DNA of 64,000 nucleotides, taken from Iris pallida (lineage: Eukaryota > Streptophyta > Magnoliopsida > Asparagales > Iridaceae). Position 1 is the stretch's first letter. Every line of letters begins with the position of its first letter. Made by a program: the position numbers and the translations under genes. The notes under the pieces were generated by a model that was not told where the DNA came from, made no database searches, and saw only the letters and a list, made by a program, of their open reading frames with translations. The stretch is taken from contig JANAVB010005597.1 in assembly GCA_029216955.1 (NCBI GenBank), positions 44,513,466 to 44,577,465 of the forward strand, read 5' to 3'. Of the stretch, positions 21,400-33,704 are shown piece by piece.

Positions 21400-22095
21400 T
21401 GTAGGATCGATGGCACATCTAGAATGGGGTGAATAGAGTACAACAAAAAATATTTACCAATTTAAAAACTAAGCATGTGAAGTAGATATATAAATAAATT
21501 TGAATGCAATGAAGTAAAGCAATAAGAAAATGGAGACAAGAAAACAACACGCAAACACTAAGGTTTATACTGGTTTTTCTCTGAGAGGACTAGTCCAGTT
21601 CGCGAGAACTCTTGCTCACTATAATCCACTATTTTGAATAGAAATTACACCGCGTGCTTTACACCGAAGAACAAGCCAACTTCAACACTGTCGTATTTTA
21701 ATCCAAAGTCCACGATCAAACTTTAAAAAACCTTTATGAGCAAAGCTTTTATACGCAAAGCTTGTATAACTAGAATACTCCTGATCGAAAACCACTAGCA
21801 CTAGAAGAATGGGAGTTGTCTCAGATATTTGAAGATTTAGGCTCTTTAAAGTAGATAGAAAGCTTAGGAATAGATAGAAAAGATGAAGATTGAATGAGTG
21901 AGTAGAAATGAAAATTCTTCTCTTTTTTATAGGATTTTCTAAGACAGAATTCGGACATAACTTGGTAGGCTAATGTTCAAAAATTTGAACGTTGCAGATC
22001 CAAAAGAATAGAAAAATGCAGCTGACCAGGAGTGATCCTAGGGGACGGAGTTCGGTCTGAGTTTGGGTGGAACTTTGGTCGATTTCGGTTGCTAG
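21400..22095 (-). repeat. 5' LTR of decayed SIRE-type element, first part
   Basis: Starts TGTAGGATCGATGG and matches 16128 onward. Interrupted at GCTAG by the solo LTR; continues at 25893 with GGCTTCGGGGTCATT, the counterpart of about 16,820. Confidence 0.85.
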
Positions 22096-22728
22096 TGTAA
22101 TCCTCCTAAATTTTCACTGCGATTTTAATTTCTTATTGGTATTTTGCGTATTATACGACGAGTACAAACGCGTGATACGTAATATTTAATTTTTTTTCAA
22201 ACCAGTTTTATTATAAACTCGTAATAAATGTAGCAAATAAATATTTAGTTCGAAATACTTATATAGTAAATATTTTATGTGACATACCAAACGTTAGCTT
22301 GGATTTTATTTGCTTAAACTATTATACAAAATGGTTATAATATTTATGTCAATATTTATTCGTATGTGAGAAACATGAAATTGTATTCATGTACATTATG
22401 ATTTTCGAGAAAACTATTGATAATTATTTGTATATTTTCAAAAAGGAAATTTAAATATTTAAATATTTATTAGAATTTTAGAAATTAATTATTTTAATTT
22501 ATAGAAAAGATATTTTGAATTTATTGTGGTAATTTAAACCTTGAATTGATTTAAATTGTTTAATTAATATCTATATATGAAATTTGATTATCTAAAGATA
22601 AATTTGAATTGGAAATTGATTTGGATTTGGATTTGAAATTATTTAATTGATTTAAATTAGAAGTGAAAATTATCTAAACGGAGATTTAAGCATATCCAAT
22701 TCCTTATCCAACTAGGAGCACCACCTCA

Positions 22729-22735
22729 TATATAA
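22729..22735 (+). promoter_or_regulatory. TATA box of solo LTR family 2
   Basis: TATATAA followed about 30 bp later by the CTTCTCCCAC context, at the end of the AT-rich U3. It sets the transcriptional direction of the LTR as plus. Confidence 0.6.
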
Positions 22736-24402
22736 GGAGAGGCTCCATATTCTCTTCTCCCACAATTCTACCAAACCAATAATTCTCCACACAAATATAC
22801 GTGCATCTTGTCCATGTTCCCCCATCCAAATTTTTATTCCATGTTTATACATATACATTATTCTTTCGTGTCGGACACACCCCTGACACAATTAATCCCT
22901 AAACCTAAGCCCAGCCATCCAACGTTCAGCCGCAGCCACCGACCCGTCTTTTTCGACGAATCGCAGCCCCGCTATCACCCTCACCAGCCACCATGGACAC
23001 CCCCAGCCACAACTATTACCGCGACCAACTCCGACCATTCGTCACCATCATCACCACCTCCTCGCCAGGAGTCCTTACCTCACCTCTGCTTATCCGCCTC
23101 CACACTACCGCGACCACCACCTCCAATTTCAAAGCACAACCCTGTTACCGACCACTTGTCCCCCGCTTCACAACCCCCGCCTGGCCACCCCAGCCGACCT
23201 TATCGTGGCACCACCACCAGCACCCAAGAAACCCCCAAAAACCAAAATCAAATACACACAACTACCGCCACCACGATAGCCGCGACGGCCCATAAACCAC
23301 CGCCAACACCCAAAACAACAAACACACCAGCACCGTCACGATCACGAGACCCCAAGCCAGATCCCTCACATGTCCTCCTCATGTCCGACCAAACCCACGT
23401 CGGCCGGAGCAGCGCCAGCCGCGCTTGCACCCCCTCTGCCATTGACGCTCCTTCATCGCTCTCCTCCCGTCACGGCCGAATCTGGCCCGTGCATTGTTGG
23501 AACCCGACGGATCCCGGCGACTTCGAGACAAGGACCAGTGCCTGACCAGAGTGCCGACGATTATCTACGGGTGCGCTCCTCTGCGCGTGTTCACTTATTG
23601 CACTCTCGCTCCCTAGCCCTCTTCCGATCATCTCTTCCCTGACTCCCTCTCTCTCGCTCGCCCTCCTCTCGTTCACTTTCGTCTCCTCCTTTTTCATCTT
23701 CTTAAATTTTCTTTATTAAAGCCAATGTCTTCTCTGTCTCTTCTTCTTTCTGGCTTGCCCCTTTCTTATGTTGACTTCTTGTGATATTTTTACTATCAAA
23801 TTCGTGTGTTTGTTGTTTTAGTAAGTAGAAAGAATAGTATATATTAGTTTACTACGTACAATTATTATTTATCCTCTTTTATTGTTGGTAAATAAGTAGC
23901 TGCTATTATTATTTTATTATTATTATTATAAATTTTCTTGTGTGTCTTTAAAGAGAACAACAACAGGAATATCTGCTATTTTTATATAATTTTATTAATA
24001 TTATTATTTGTTGGAATATAGTTATTATTAGTATTCTTATAATTATTATGATAGTTATTGTAGTGGTTGTTAAAAATATTTATTTGTTAATATTATTTTA
24101 GGAAATTTACAAAAATATTATGATCAAAATTTCTAACTATTTTAAAAGGTAGTTTTTACCAAAATTTGAACTTTGGCAAAAAATTAGTTTTAGCCTTAAG
24201 TTATCTACTTGTTTTCTTTTTAGATTTCACGTTTTCTAAAACTATTTTGATCAATAAAAAGTAGCTCCCAAATTATACTATGCATTCATAGTCTATTATT
24301 TCCTTTGAGAAAAAAAAACATATAGTTTCCTACTAAATTATTTTTGGACAACTTAGTGTCTTAGACAAAAACAATTTTTTTTCTTTTCTTTCTTGACTTC
24401 AA

Positions 24403-24403
<1 letters not shown>

Positions 24404-24482
<79 letters not shown>

Positions 24483-24493
24483 TATATATATAT
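24404..24493. repeat. AT microsatellite
   Basis: About 35 AT units then an interrupted TA run, inside the solo LTR. Confidence 0.95.
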
Positions 24494-25892
24494 TATAACT
24501 ATTATTACTCATAGAAACTAGTTTTCAAGTACTATAAGTATCTTCCAAAAATCGTATATATATTTGTCAAAAATTCCTTCAATTATTCCTCCTATCCGAC
24601 TAATTCTATTTCATGTTCCCACGTCAAATTCGTACATCCTCCTATCGACCCTAACTAATCTGACCATCTTGGACCCAAGGGACAGTCGTGCCATCGTCAT
24701 AGGCCCCTTGTGTAGTTGTAACACTAAAGCCATGTTTTGTGCCACCTTGATGATTGCGCTCCACCAGGCGTCACACCAGGCAAGTGTACATTGCTATATT
24801 TACTGTCATATTATTTATTTTCAGCATTTATTTACTTTGTTTCATATTTGTTGTTTCATTTGTTATAAACTGCGCGTCCAAGTTACACTTGGATGTAAGG
24901 GGCTCTATTAGTTATTTTTCGTTGCTTTATTTTATTTGATACATGTTGACTTAGTTTTAGCAGACTACCTTCTATTGTGGGATATCCTTATATCTCCTTT
25001 GGCCATGACACCCACATTATACGGTTTGAGACATTTTGCTAGGGGCACGTCTTGCATATTGACTTGGCCATCTCTGTGTAAGAGGTCGTGTGACGGATAG
25101 ATCATAACTGCTCTGATTAGGGTATAGAGACTCAAGCAGTTACAAAACTGGACAGGTTATGGACATGACTTGGTTAGTATGGGAAATATTAGGAGAGGAT
25201 AGTCACTAGTGCGTATGGAGAGCCAAACAGGTAAACCATAGTTTTCGAAAGGAACAATGGCGAGATATATTTACAGTTACCCTCTGATGTTTTGGACGTT
25301 ACGGCCGGATACGGATGAATGGATGCCAGTTACGTACTTATAGCCTAAATTCCACCCATGCGCATGGAAGTTGTCCTCTAAATTGCACAATAGACGGTTA
25401 GAATCCCCTTTGCATATTTGTGTCCTAGATAGTCTTTTGCATATTATTTTATTATTCTGCTAGTTCATATTAGCATATTCTTCCTATATCTTGTTACGTC
25501 CCTCTGAGGACTTGGTGATCTCTCCAGGTGTGTATTTCCACAGGTATTCTAGCCAAGGCCGTGATCGTCTCTATCCTTCGAGGATGACTCGCTCTTGGAT
25601 CGTGCTTGCTTCTTTTGACACATCCTTCATTTGTCTTGTATTACTTTTCTTTTTAGTTGGTAGTGGATTTGTCTCCGTCCAACATATTATACAAAGACAA
25701 TTCATGGTTATTATATGATATCATTTATTCTCTTATTTTTTTGTGGATGAGATTAGTGTCATAGCTTTCTACATTTTACGGCTTATGTATACATACGTGG
25801 GTTCCATACATTGGAGTATACTTCGTATGTATGTAGCTGACATGTCTACGTATTTAGTTCTTAGTATTTTGGGACTGGGGTGTTATAGCTAG

Positions 25893-26149
25893 GGCTTCGG
25901 GGTCATTTAATTTGGTTTGGATTTTGGATATTGGTTTGGCTTGGGATCAAAGAATGGATTGGTTTGTTTTTGGTTAAGGATAAAACTTCTAAATGTCAGT
26001 GATCCCGACGCACAAATTTTTAGACTCAATAAAAGAAAAATACAGAATAAAATGTAAAAATATACTTGAGACAAAATCTGCGATCTTATGTTTTCTTTCA
26101 TATCGAGCTCGAAGTTTTAAGTCAATTATCGAAATCGGTTTGACTATTG

Positions 26150-26152
<3 letters not shown>
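25893..26152 (-). repeat. 5' LTR of decayed SIRE-type element, second part
   Basis: Matches 16,820-17,075, up to GAAATCGGTTTGAC. The final bases are replaced by or merged with the AT repeat that follows, so the LTR end and target duplication cannot be read. Confidence 0.8.

Positions 26153-26217
<65 letters not shown>
26153..26217. repeat. AT microsatellite at LTR/LINE boundary
   Basis: Two AT/TA runs with a phase switch near 26190. It separates the SIRE-type LTR from the 3' flank of the minus-strand LINE and may include the LINE tail. Confidence 0.85.
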
Positions 26218-26222
<5 letters not shown>

Positions 26223-26480
26223 TATATGTTTCTATTTTAGGGAAGATATATCCTAGATGGCACTTGATTAACTACCCAAAATTTAAACCAACCAACACCC
26301 AAATTAACCAAATCCAATCCCACATGAGACCCCACATCATGGTTATATATATTGCCAAAACACTCTCCATTTTATTCCATAAAAAGAAAGCCAGAGCTAT
26401 AAAAGTATAACAGAAGGCGAAAAATGTCGAAGCCTATACACGTATACTAACAAAAGGAGGGGAGGAAGAAGCCCGAACGT

Positions 26481-29400
26481 CTAGTCCCGGGAGAGGGGGG
26501 AGTTCCAAAACACCGTGTGGCCGTGATGACAAAGGGACCTCTGTTTGCTACATTGCCGAATGGTCTCCCCAATAAGCAGGTCTGCGGAGTACTGATGGCC
26601 TTCATATCTAGCCTTGTTGCGGTTATTCCATATAACCCACGTGGCGGCTGCTGCTACGATCTGGTGGCCATGGGACTCGGATCCCCATGCCGCTACGAGG
26701 TCGTTGAAGCACCCGCCCCCTGGAACCATCCTGCAACGATGGAAAAGAACACTCCAGACCTTGACCGGGAGGTCTCCCTGACAGAAGATGTGGTCCACCA
26801 TTTCCGATTGACGATCCGTACAACATGTGCACGCAGATGCAAGGCTAAGCCCGATAGTGTTGAGAGTATCATCGGTAGGGAGGATCTTGCTTAGGGCTCC
26901 CCAAATGATGAAGGACCACTTCTTGGGGATGCATGTCTGCCAGAAGGATACAATGGTAGGGGAGGGCACCGCAGTACCATGGACCACTCTCCTGGCTGTT
27001 CTGACCGAGAAGGAACCCGAAGTATCAGCCGACCACCGGATCTCATCAGCGATGGACCCGATCGTCACTCCACATTGGCGGATGCACTCGGCTGCCTCTG
27101 GGCCAGCCCAGTCCCGGATCTCATTCCATCTCCATATATTGTCGTTGGGGTCCCACATGTCCTTGATCTTGCAGTTCCTGTGGGTTTCTGAGAGGTTAGT
27201 AAGTAAGGATTCTCCAACCCATCTCTCCAGAAATGCCGACGCTTCTCCTTCGTCCACTTGAAGATGCATCACAGGTTCGGCAAGAGAACGCCCATTGAGC
27301 ATGTGCCGCCACGCCACAGAGGATCTGCTGTTAGAGATGGCCGTCGAAGGGTGGATGTGCTTGAAGTATCTCGCCTTTATGAACCTAGCTAGTCCATAAG
27401 TTCTGAGGCGTGCGGAGCTTCCACCATAATTTCATCGAGAAGGCTTTAACGATGTGGGATAGTTTGGTGAACCCTAGGCCCCCCTCCTCTGTAGGATGTG
27501 CCATGGTATCCTAACTAGCCTAGTGATGCTTGTCGTTGCCATCGCTGTACCCCCAAAAGAAGTTGCTAAAGATGCTCTCGACCGAAGGAAGCACTTTCTT
27601 GGGGGGGAACATGCTGCCAAAGTATAGATGGGTATAGATGTGATGACGTGCTTGATGAGGATCTTCTTGTCGCCTGGGGATAGAGTAGAGTTATGCCATC
27701 CATGTAGTTTTTTCCTTCTACGGTTGGTCAGGTCCTCGAAAATGTCAGCGTTGTATTTCTCGTACACGAGGGGGAAGCCCAGATAGGGGAACGGTGGATG
27801 CTTGAGAAGGAGGTGGTATTGGAGATAACGTCCGCGTCCTCTCTCTTGATATTGTTATGGATGTAGATGAAACTTTTATCCGGGTTGACCTTCTGGCCCG
27901 AGCATCTGACGTATCTCTGGAGAGTGTGGTGGACAGCTTCTACTGACCCCACATCCCCAGTGGAGAAAATTAGGATATTGTCAGCAAAAGCCAGGTGAGT
28001 GATGATCGGGCAACCGCTGGCAGTATAATAGTAGTAGAAGTTAGTAGTGCAAGCCATCTTATTAAGGTTTCTGCCCAAGACATCTGTCGTAATGATGAAG
28101 ACGGTGGATGATAGCGGATCTCCTTGCCAAACCCCACGACTCGATTTGAAGAATCCGTCGGCCTGACCGTTGATCACGGTTGAATACCACGAGTTGCTGA
28201 TCGATTTCCACACGATGTTGGTCCAGGTTTAGAGAATCCGAACATCCTGAAAACCCATATCATGAATTTCTAATCCAGCCTGTCGTATGCTTTCTCCATG
28301 TCCAATTTGATAGCAATATTGCCCCCTCTAGCTGGGAACTTCATGCTGGTGATTAACTCTTGAGCTAGCATGATGTTATCCTAAATATTTCTTCCGCAGA
28401 CAAAACCACTCTGCTCCTCAGAGATGATCTTGGGAAGGAGATCCGCCATGCGGGAAGCTACGATAATGGATATGATCTTGTTGGTGAAGGTGCAAAGACT
28501 TATGGGACAAAAATTATGAAATATCTCCGGGTTCTCTTTCTTCGGGACGAGGATCAGGTTGGTGCTCGAGATGGCTCTAGGGTACATGGCTCCTTGGAAG
28601 AAAGCAGAAACCACATCATGGATATCCGTCTTGATGATGTTCCAGCATGTGTGAAAAATACCCCCGAGAACCCATCTGGCCCGGGCGCACTATGCTCGTC
28701 CAGGGCCCAGACGGCGTCTTTGACCTCTTGTTCGGATGGGGGAAGTTCTAGCTGGATGTTATCGCTGTCACTGATAAGGTGGGGTATCTTCTCCAGAAAG
28801 GATGTGTCCTTGAAAACTGTCTCCTTGGAGAATAGTTTGGAGAAGAACTCAGCTGTCGCCGTTTGGATGCCCTCCTAATCATTGATGATGTTCCCGGTTT
28901 CGTCGGTTATTTGGTGAAGCGAGAGTTTCTGTCTGCGACCATTGATGCAGGCGTGGAAAAAGCTTGAGTTTTTGTCACCCTCGCTGTCCTATTTAAGCCT
29001 TGCTTTCTGCTTCCAAAAATCTGTCTCCACTTTCAACCGGAATTTGAGGATCGCTTTAGTGAGGTTCAGAGTGATCCTAGCGGCTGGTGTTCTGTCGGTC
29101 ATGAACCTGATTTCTGTGCGAGCGACGTCATCCTCAGCCTTACGAATGACCTAAAAAATGTCCCCACATGCATGCCTGGTCCAGGTTGTAAGGGCTTTCC
29201 TCGTGGCTTTAAGTTTGTTGGCCACCCGAGTGAGGGATTCGGGGGAGTCAGCTCTGTTCCAGGCTTCCGTAACGATGCCCAAGAATTGGGGGTGTTCGCT
29301 TCAAAAATCCAGGAAACAGAAGCTTTTTTGTGCTGGCCCGAAGAGCTGGTAATTCCAACAAGCAGGGGGGCGTGGTCAGATTCAGTTGCGTTGAGATGAG

Positions 29401-30014
29401 AAAGGTTGGAGGTGATCCCCATTCCGTGCCATTGGGCGTTCGTTAGGGCCCTATCTAGGCAGAAATATTGACGACGATCGTCTTCCTGCATAATGCACCA
29501 GGTAAAGGCGTTGCCGGTGAACGGAAGGGGGGGTGAGGTGAGAGTTAAAAATAAAGTTGTTGAAATTTTGCATGGCCGAAAGAGGGAGAGGGCGGCCGCC
29601 AGTCTTCTTTTCTCTACAGGTGATAGCGTTAAAGTCCCCAATGCAAAGCCACGGGAGGTTGTTGTGGTGAAGATGGATGTCCAGGAGATTGTTCCAAAGA
29701 TGTTTGCGCTCCGCAATGTCACAGCTGCCATAAACCGTGGACAGGATGGTGCATTTGGGGATCAACGGGTGCTCAATCCAGCAAGAAAGGGCCTGCCTGG
29801 AGTCCTGAATGACTCCGATATTGATGCTCTGTCTGCCAGCAATGGCCGTAGGAAAGCCTAACTGCAGCTGAATGGGTTTGAGTTTCTTGTAGGGGATTTT
29901 GGGTTCAAGGATGATCAAGATGTCAATCTTATGAGTTTCGTTAAGGCTGGTGATTATCCTATTGGTTGGTTTGTTTGCCAGACAACAGAAATTTTAGGAG
30001 AGGATGTTCAGCAT
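26481..30014 (-). pseudogene. LINE (L1-type) ORF2: endonuclease, RT, zf-RVT
   Basis: Enzymatic ORF of a plant L1-type non-LTR retrotransposon, broken by frameshifts. From the ATG at 30014: an endonuclease/exonuclease/phosphatase domain to about 29,100 (LIILEPKI, LCIGDFNAI, DRALTN, SDHAPLL). RT at about 28,620-27,730 shows PISLCTFTNKII, SEEQSGFVCGRNI and RGVWQGDPLSS. The active site reads FADN where FADD is expected. The C-terminal zinc-binding region at 27,317-26,481 contains WSADTSGSFSVRTA, FWQTCIPKKWSFIIW and the CTCC...H cluster. Separate frames and the FADN site make it inactive. Parental endonuclease and RT carry out target-primed insertion. ORF1 lies upstream on the same strand. Confidence 0.85.
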
Positions 30015-30360
30015 TAATGGAGCCAAGGGGGTGGGTTTGGTGAGCTCGTTTGGCTGCGGACCTAGTTCGGATTGCCAGGGACTCTCCGACTTTCTGATCT
30101 GATTTCCTAATGGTGGTGGTCTCTCCCTCCTTCGATGTCGATGAGCTGGGTGTGAAATCCTCGGGGGGGGGGGGAGGTGACACGAATGTGTTGGGGGGTT
30201 GGAGCGATTCTTCTACCGAGTCTGTCTCTAGTACCTCAGTAGGTAAAATAATAGCGTCGTTCGAGTTGTCGATCTGGCCTCCTTCCGCTAAGAGAGGGAA
30301 TTCTACGGCAAAAACTTGTCGTCATCTATGAGCTTGTTCTGGTCCTAGTATAGCGAGTGC

Positions 30361-31371
30361 TTATACAACATCGACTTCGAGGTAAGGATGAACCTCGACG
30401 GGGTTGTCTGGGGTAATTCGAGGTTCTGAGATGGCCTCCACAGTCGCCTCTGGATTAGGGTAGCTGACGGCATCTGGGTTCTTATTATGGGCCTCTGAAG
30501 AGTCTCCAAGAGAGGCAATCTCAAGGGAGGGTTCGGTCGCTACCTCGTCAAGGGCGTTGAACTGATTGGATAGGGTCAGGGCTGATGGGTGGTAGGGGAT
30601 CACCGTACTGTCCGAGGGTGCGACGTTGACTGATTTGCCTTCACTAGAGGGGAATCTGGTATGGCAGTTCGGTAGGGGGAGCAGGGGGGATCGAGTAAGC
30701 GACTGATGCTTACCCTCTTTGGTGTGGGATATATGCCTAACAGGTTTTCTCTTGAGCTCTGGATGAAGACGGTAATAATGCTTCGATAGATGGACGCACA
30801 GATGACAATGCGAGCAGAAGATAATATGATTATCGTATATGATTTGCTGGATGTGGGACTGGTTACCAAGTTCAATGAGGATGTGGTTGGAGGGCTCGGA
30901 AGTGAGATCAAGTTCCACGCAGATCTTCACATAGTGAGCTTTGGTTAGGTTGCTGGTTTCTGCTGCAGTGGCCACATAAGTCCCGAAGGAGTTGGCTATA
31001 AGCCTAAGCGCCGCTGGGATAAAACAAATGACGGAAAGGTTGGGAAGGGTCACCCAGGCGACGACCGTCGCTGAGTCTTCCTTGGTGCTAAAGCTCGCTG
31101 ACCATTTGATAATCTTCATCTGGTAGGAGTCCACCCTCCTGGTACCATTGGACCACACAGTCCTGTGGTCAAGGTCGGGGGAGAGGTGGAGTAGGATATG
31201 CTTGGGATCAAGGGGTGCCACTCTATATTCTGCAGAGAGCCTCCAACTGGCAATAATCTCCTGAACCCGAGAGAGTTTAGGGAAGCCTGAGGAGAATTTA
31301 AGAATGAAGGTGTGGGGAAAAGAGGTGGCTAGGGAGGACAGTTCTTGTTCGGAGAATGGAACTGAAGGCAT
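30361..31371 (-). CDS. LINE ORF1 (DUF4283-type RNA-binding protein)
   Basis: 336 codons, open, about 350 nt upstream of ORF2 on the same strand. The first half fits the DUF4283 pattern of plant LINE ORF1: LKFSSGFPKLSRVQEII, then VVAWVTLPNLSVICF and HYVKICVELDL. The following zinc-knuckle-like motif CSHCHLCVHLSKHYY keeps C-C-H but has Tyr in place of the last Cys. The C-terminal third is acidic and Ser/Pro-rich. The frame is open without a Met for some 25 further codons upstream. ORF1 proteins bind LINE RNA. Intactness is notable because ORF2 is broken. Confidence 0.75.
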   Translation of the reverse strand: MPSVPFSEQELSSLATSFPHTFILKFSSGFPKLSRVQEIIASWRLSAEYRVAPLDPKHILLHLSPDLDHRTVWSNGTRRVDSYQMKIIKWSASFSTKEDSATVVAWVTLPNLSVICFIPAALRLIANSFGTYVATAAETSNLTKAHYVKICVELDLTSEPSNHILIELGNQSHIQQIIYDNHIIFCSHCHLCVHLSKHYYRLHPELKRKPVRHISHTKEGKHQSLTRSPLLPLPNCHTRFPSSEGKSVNVAPSDSTVIPYHPSALTLSNQFNALDEVATEPSLEIASLGDSSEAHNKNPDAVSYPNPEATVEAISEPRITPDNPVEVHPYLEVDVV

Positions 31372-31456
31372 AAGAGATTCTACCGAGTACTCGACACGGG
31401 GAGGGGGACGTTGGGTACCAGGAGTCCCTGCCTGTCTGCCCTGTCCGGACGAAGCT

Positions 31457-31700
31457 TATCTGCGTAGGAGGGCAACGTCAGTCCCGCCGAGGGAGGGGGT
31501 CCCTAGGCTACGCGAGGGAGGACCTACGCAGTGGAGGAGAGGCCCTGAGCACCCGCTGTTGTTGCAGCCTTCAAGGCACCGGACTATATCAGAGCCTTAT
31601 TGGATGGTTCGGTGAGATGCGTAATATGCCTCAAAGAGCGCTCCATATCTTGTGCATAGATCAACATAGGATGAGATGCGTAATGGGGATCGACGTCCAG
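31457..31700 (-). other. Probable ORF1 N-terminal sequence
   Basis: On the minus strand PSYADKLRPDR at about 31,470, in a different frame from ORF1, resembles the short SYAD motif found upstream of DUF4283 in plant LINE proteins. A frameshift appears to separate it from the main ORF1 frame. Confidence 0.4.
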
Positions 31701-32414
31701 CATGTACTGGGATGCCCCTGAGATGGTAAGAGAGGGATCTCCTGATAAGCTGCCCGCTGGAGGGTACCGGGGGGCGCCAAGCCGTAGAGGCCCATGTTGC
31801 GCCAATATAGGCAGCACTGGTGGCACCAAACCTGATTGCGCCACAGGAGGCATCGCAAGGTGCAACAAATCCATGTGCGCCACCATACCCAGGTTGGCGC
31901 CCAGCCGCGACGACCCGGGTTGTGCCAACAAAGCAGGTTGCGCCGACCGAGTCGGTTATGCCGATTTTGTAGGTTACGCCAACAAAGCCGGTTGCGCCAG
32001 CCGAGTAGGTAGTGCCAACAAAGCAGGTTGTACCAAAGCTGGCTGGGCTTGCGTCGATAGCGCCATAGGAGGAAGTGCAGGTTGCACAGAGCCCTGGGGT
32101 TGCCCCAACAAATCAGGTAGCGCCAACCGAGTCAGTTGTGCCGATCCTGTAGGTTGCACCAACAAAGCAGGTTGTACCAACTGAGTAGGTGGCACCAACA
32201 AAGCAGGGTGCGCCAAAGCTGGCTGGGGTTGCGCCGACAACGCCTTAGAAGGAAGCGCAGGCTGCACAGAGCCCCGGGAAGCGTCCAGCCACGGGTAACC
32301 GGGTAGCGCAGGTTGCGCGAGATCCGCTAGCGCCTGTGCTGGGCTGCCAGGTTGCGCCAAAACGACCATAGGAGGCATCTCAGGCTGCACGACAACATGG
32401 GTTGCGCCAGCCAA
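31700..32414 (-). repeat. Minisatellite, short units in a 180-bp higher-order repeat
   Basis: Built from short units such as GCGCCAACAAAGCAGGTT. A longer period is clear: CCAAAGCTGGCTGGG at about 32,032 recurs at about 32,212, and GCACAGAGCCC recurs at the same spacing. On the minus strand a 146-codon frame (32414-31974) reads AQPALL/PPTQLVQPALL-type repeats. It lies directly upstream of LINE ORF1 and could be the LINE 5' region or a separate repeat. Confidence 0.75.
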
Positions 32415-32948
32415 ATCATAGTATTATAAATTCGAAAACCTGGGGGGAACAACGGGATTCAAATTCGAATTGGAGGGGGTGAGAGGAAAGGATGAGAGGG
32501 AAGGTGGAGGGCGGAGGAGCCATCGACGGACTTGAGGCCACTTCCGACGGTGTCGGAGAGGAGCATGACGTCGGACATCTCCCCGAGGTCGACGTGGCCC
32601 GGCGCATGGCCAGAGAGGGGTTGGGATCCCCTAATCCCGACCATGGCCAGCTGGTTGGGGGACCAAGACATGGTCGGGCGAAGGCGACGATCACTGTCAG
32701 GGGGTTCGTCAGAGCCAGGAATCCCGACTATGGTGGTGGGGAGACGACGCCACAACCGTCGAGCAGACCAAGCGCTCAAAAGGAGGGAACCGAGGCGTAG
32801 GAATTACTGGCGGGAAAGAAGGTCGAGCAGGCGGGGGGGGGGAAGGGAGAGGATGAGAGGCGACGGCTACGCGACGGTGGCCGGGAGGGCCACCGGGCAG
32901 CGGGGGGCCTGGGGGATCGCGTGGGGGAGGGGAAGGGGCAGCGACATT

Positions 32949-33034
<86 letters not shown>
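32415..33034. other. GC-rich unassigned sequence ending in a TA microsatellite
   Basis: GC-rich with no family recognised on either strand. ORFs in both directions run through it only because it is GC-rich. It may be the far 5' part of the LINE or of a gypsy LTR leader. Confidence 0.35.
32952..33033. repeat. TA microsatellite, about 41 units
   Basis: Uninterrupted TA run. Confidence 0.97.
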
Positions 33035-33704
33035 CCCTAACCATCACAAACCACCTCCTCTCTCCTTGGCCAACACCTACACCCCTCCCTCTCCAAAATT
33101 TCATCCAACACCAAGCCTCATAGCCGACCATCTTCAATTTTATCATTTTGATCCTCCTCACATCAAAACTCCACCAAACAAATCCTAGAGGCACCATCTT
33201 CACCATCTAACCTTCATGAAATATTGCTGTCACCTTCATACCCATCAAGAAGGGGTTAGCAAGCAAGTAGGGCAAGAAAGTTGGGGCCTTTGGCGAGGAG
33301 GAGGACCCACAAACCTTCTAGCAAAGGATTTCGGTAAAAAAATTATATTTTTTTTAATCTCAAACCCCATGCTAATAGTTCTATAGGAAATCTGATTTTA
33401 ATGTCTTAGAATTTATATTTTGATCTCTTTTGCTCCATATTTTCATCTCTAAAGATTTTATATATGATTGTTGAGAAATCAGTTACGGTAACATTAATTT
33501 TTAGCACCATTGTGAAGGAACCCTATGTATTGTTGGAATATTTTAAAACAAAATCCAATGTATGTTTATTACTATAAAATATGATTTTTAAGCAATTATT
33601 TATGATTTTATCATCTTAGATCTGATCGAAAAAAATAGGGGTCAAGATACTAGCTTTTCGGGTAAGTTGGTGACATGGAATAGCCAAAACTTGGTGGATA
33701 ATTG
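33035..33704. other. Unassigned, LTR-leader-like
   Basis: Begins AACCCTAACCATCACAAACC and is C-rich then AT-rich. The composition resembles the leader of the other gypsy LTRs here. No ends or gene were found. Confidence 0.3.

Larger units (their letters stand above)
22096..25887 (+). mobile_element. Solo LTR (family 2), 3.8 kb
   Basis: Starts TGTAATCCTCC and ends GGGGTGTTATA, flanked exactly by the direct repeat GCTAG (22091-22095 and 25888-25892). It is inserted in the LTR of a SIRE-type copia element whose sequence resumes on both sides. The layout is gypsy-like: an AT-rich U3, TATATAA at 22729-22735, a GC-rich leader (22.9-23.6 kb), an AT microsatellite, then U5. The right end is homologous in reverse to 37,961 onward (for example 25,493-25,570 against 38,340-38,425). 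No gag-pol, hence a solo LTR. The 245-codon Pro/Thr-rich ORF inside (22808-23545) looks like a compositional by-product. Confidence 0.88.
16128..26152 (-). mobile_element. Decayed SIRE-type copia element with nested solo LTR
   Basis: Minus-strand element. The 3' LTR is 16128-17087. The 5' LTR starts at 21400 and is split into 21400-22095 and 25893-about 26152 by a solo LTR. Inside, from right to left, are gag, a fused RT/RNase H piece, and the remains of the extra ORF. The unbroken LTR is 960 bp and the reassembled one about 955 bp. Zinc knuckle, protease, integrase and the N-terminal half of RT are deleted between about 20,630 and 20,640. It is the same family type as the element at 40.3-49.8 kb, with more mutations. 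The right terminus is blurred by an AT repeat. Confidence 0.8.

Noticed and set aside
22808..23545. 245-codon Pro/Thr/Ser-rich ORF
   Set aside because: Lies downstream of the TATA box inside a solo LTR, in GC-rich low-complexity sequence. Overlapping frames are also open, and no domain is recognised.
26517..27261. Plus-strand ORFs of 125 and 144 codons
   Set aside because: Antisense shadows of the LINE ORF2 zinc-binding region, which has clear family motifs on the minus strand.
31702..32184. 160-codon Gly/Cys/Asn-rich plus-strand ORF
   Set aside because: Translated minisatellite with repeating units and no start context; the frame follows the repeat period.
32532..33206. Long ORFs on both strands containing Tyr-Ile repeats
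   Set aside because: The repeats are the translated TA microsatellite; the rest is GC-rich sequence without domains.
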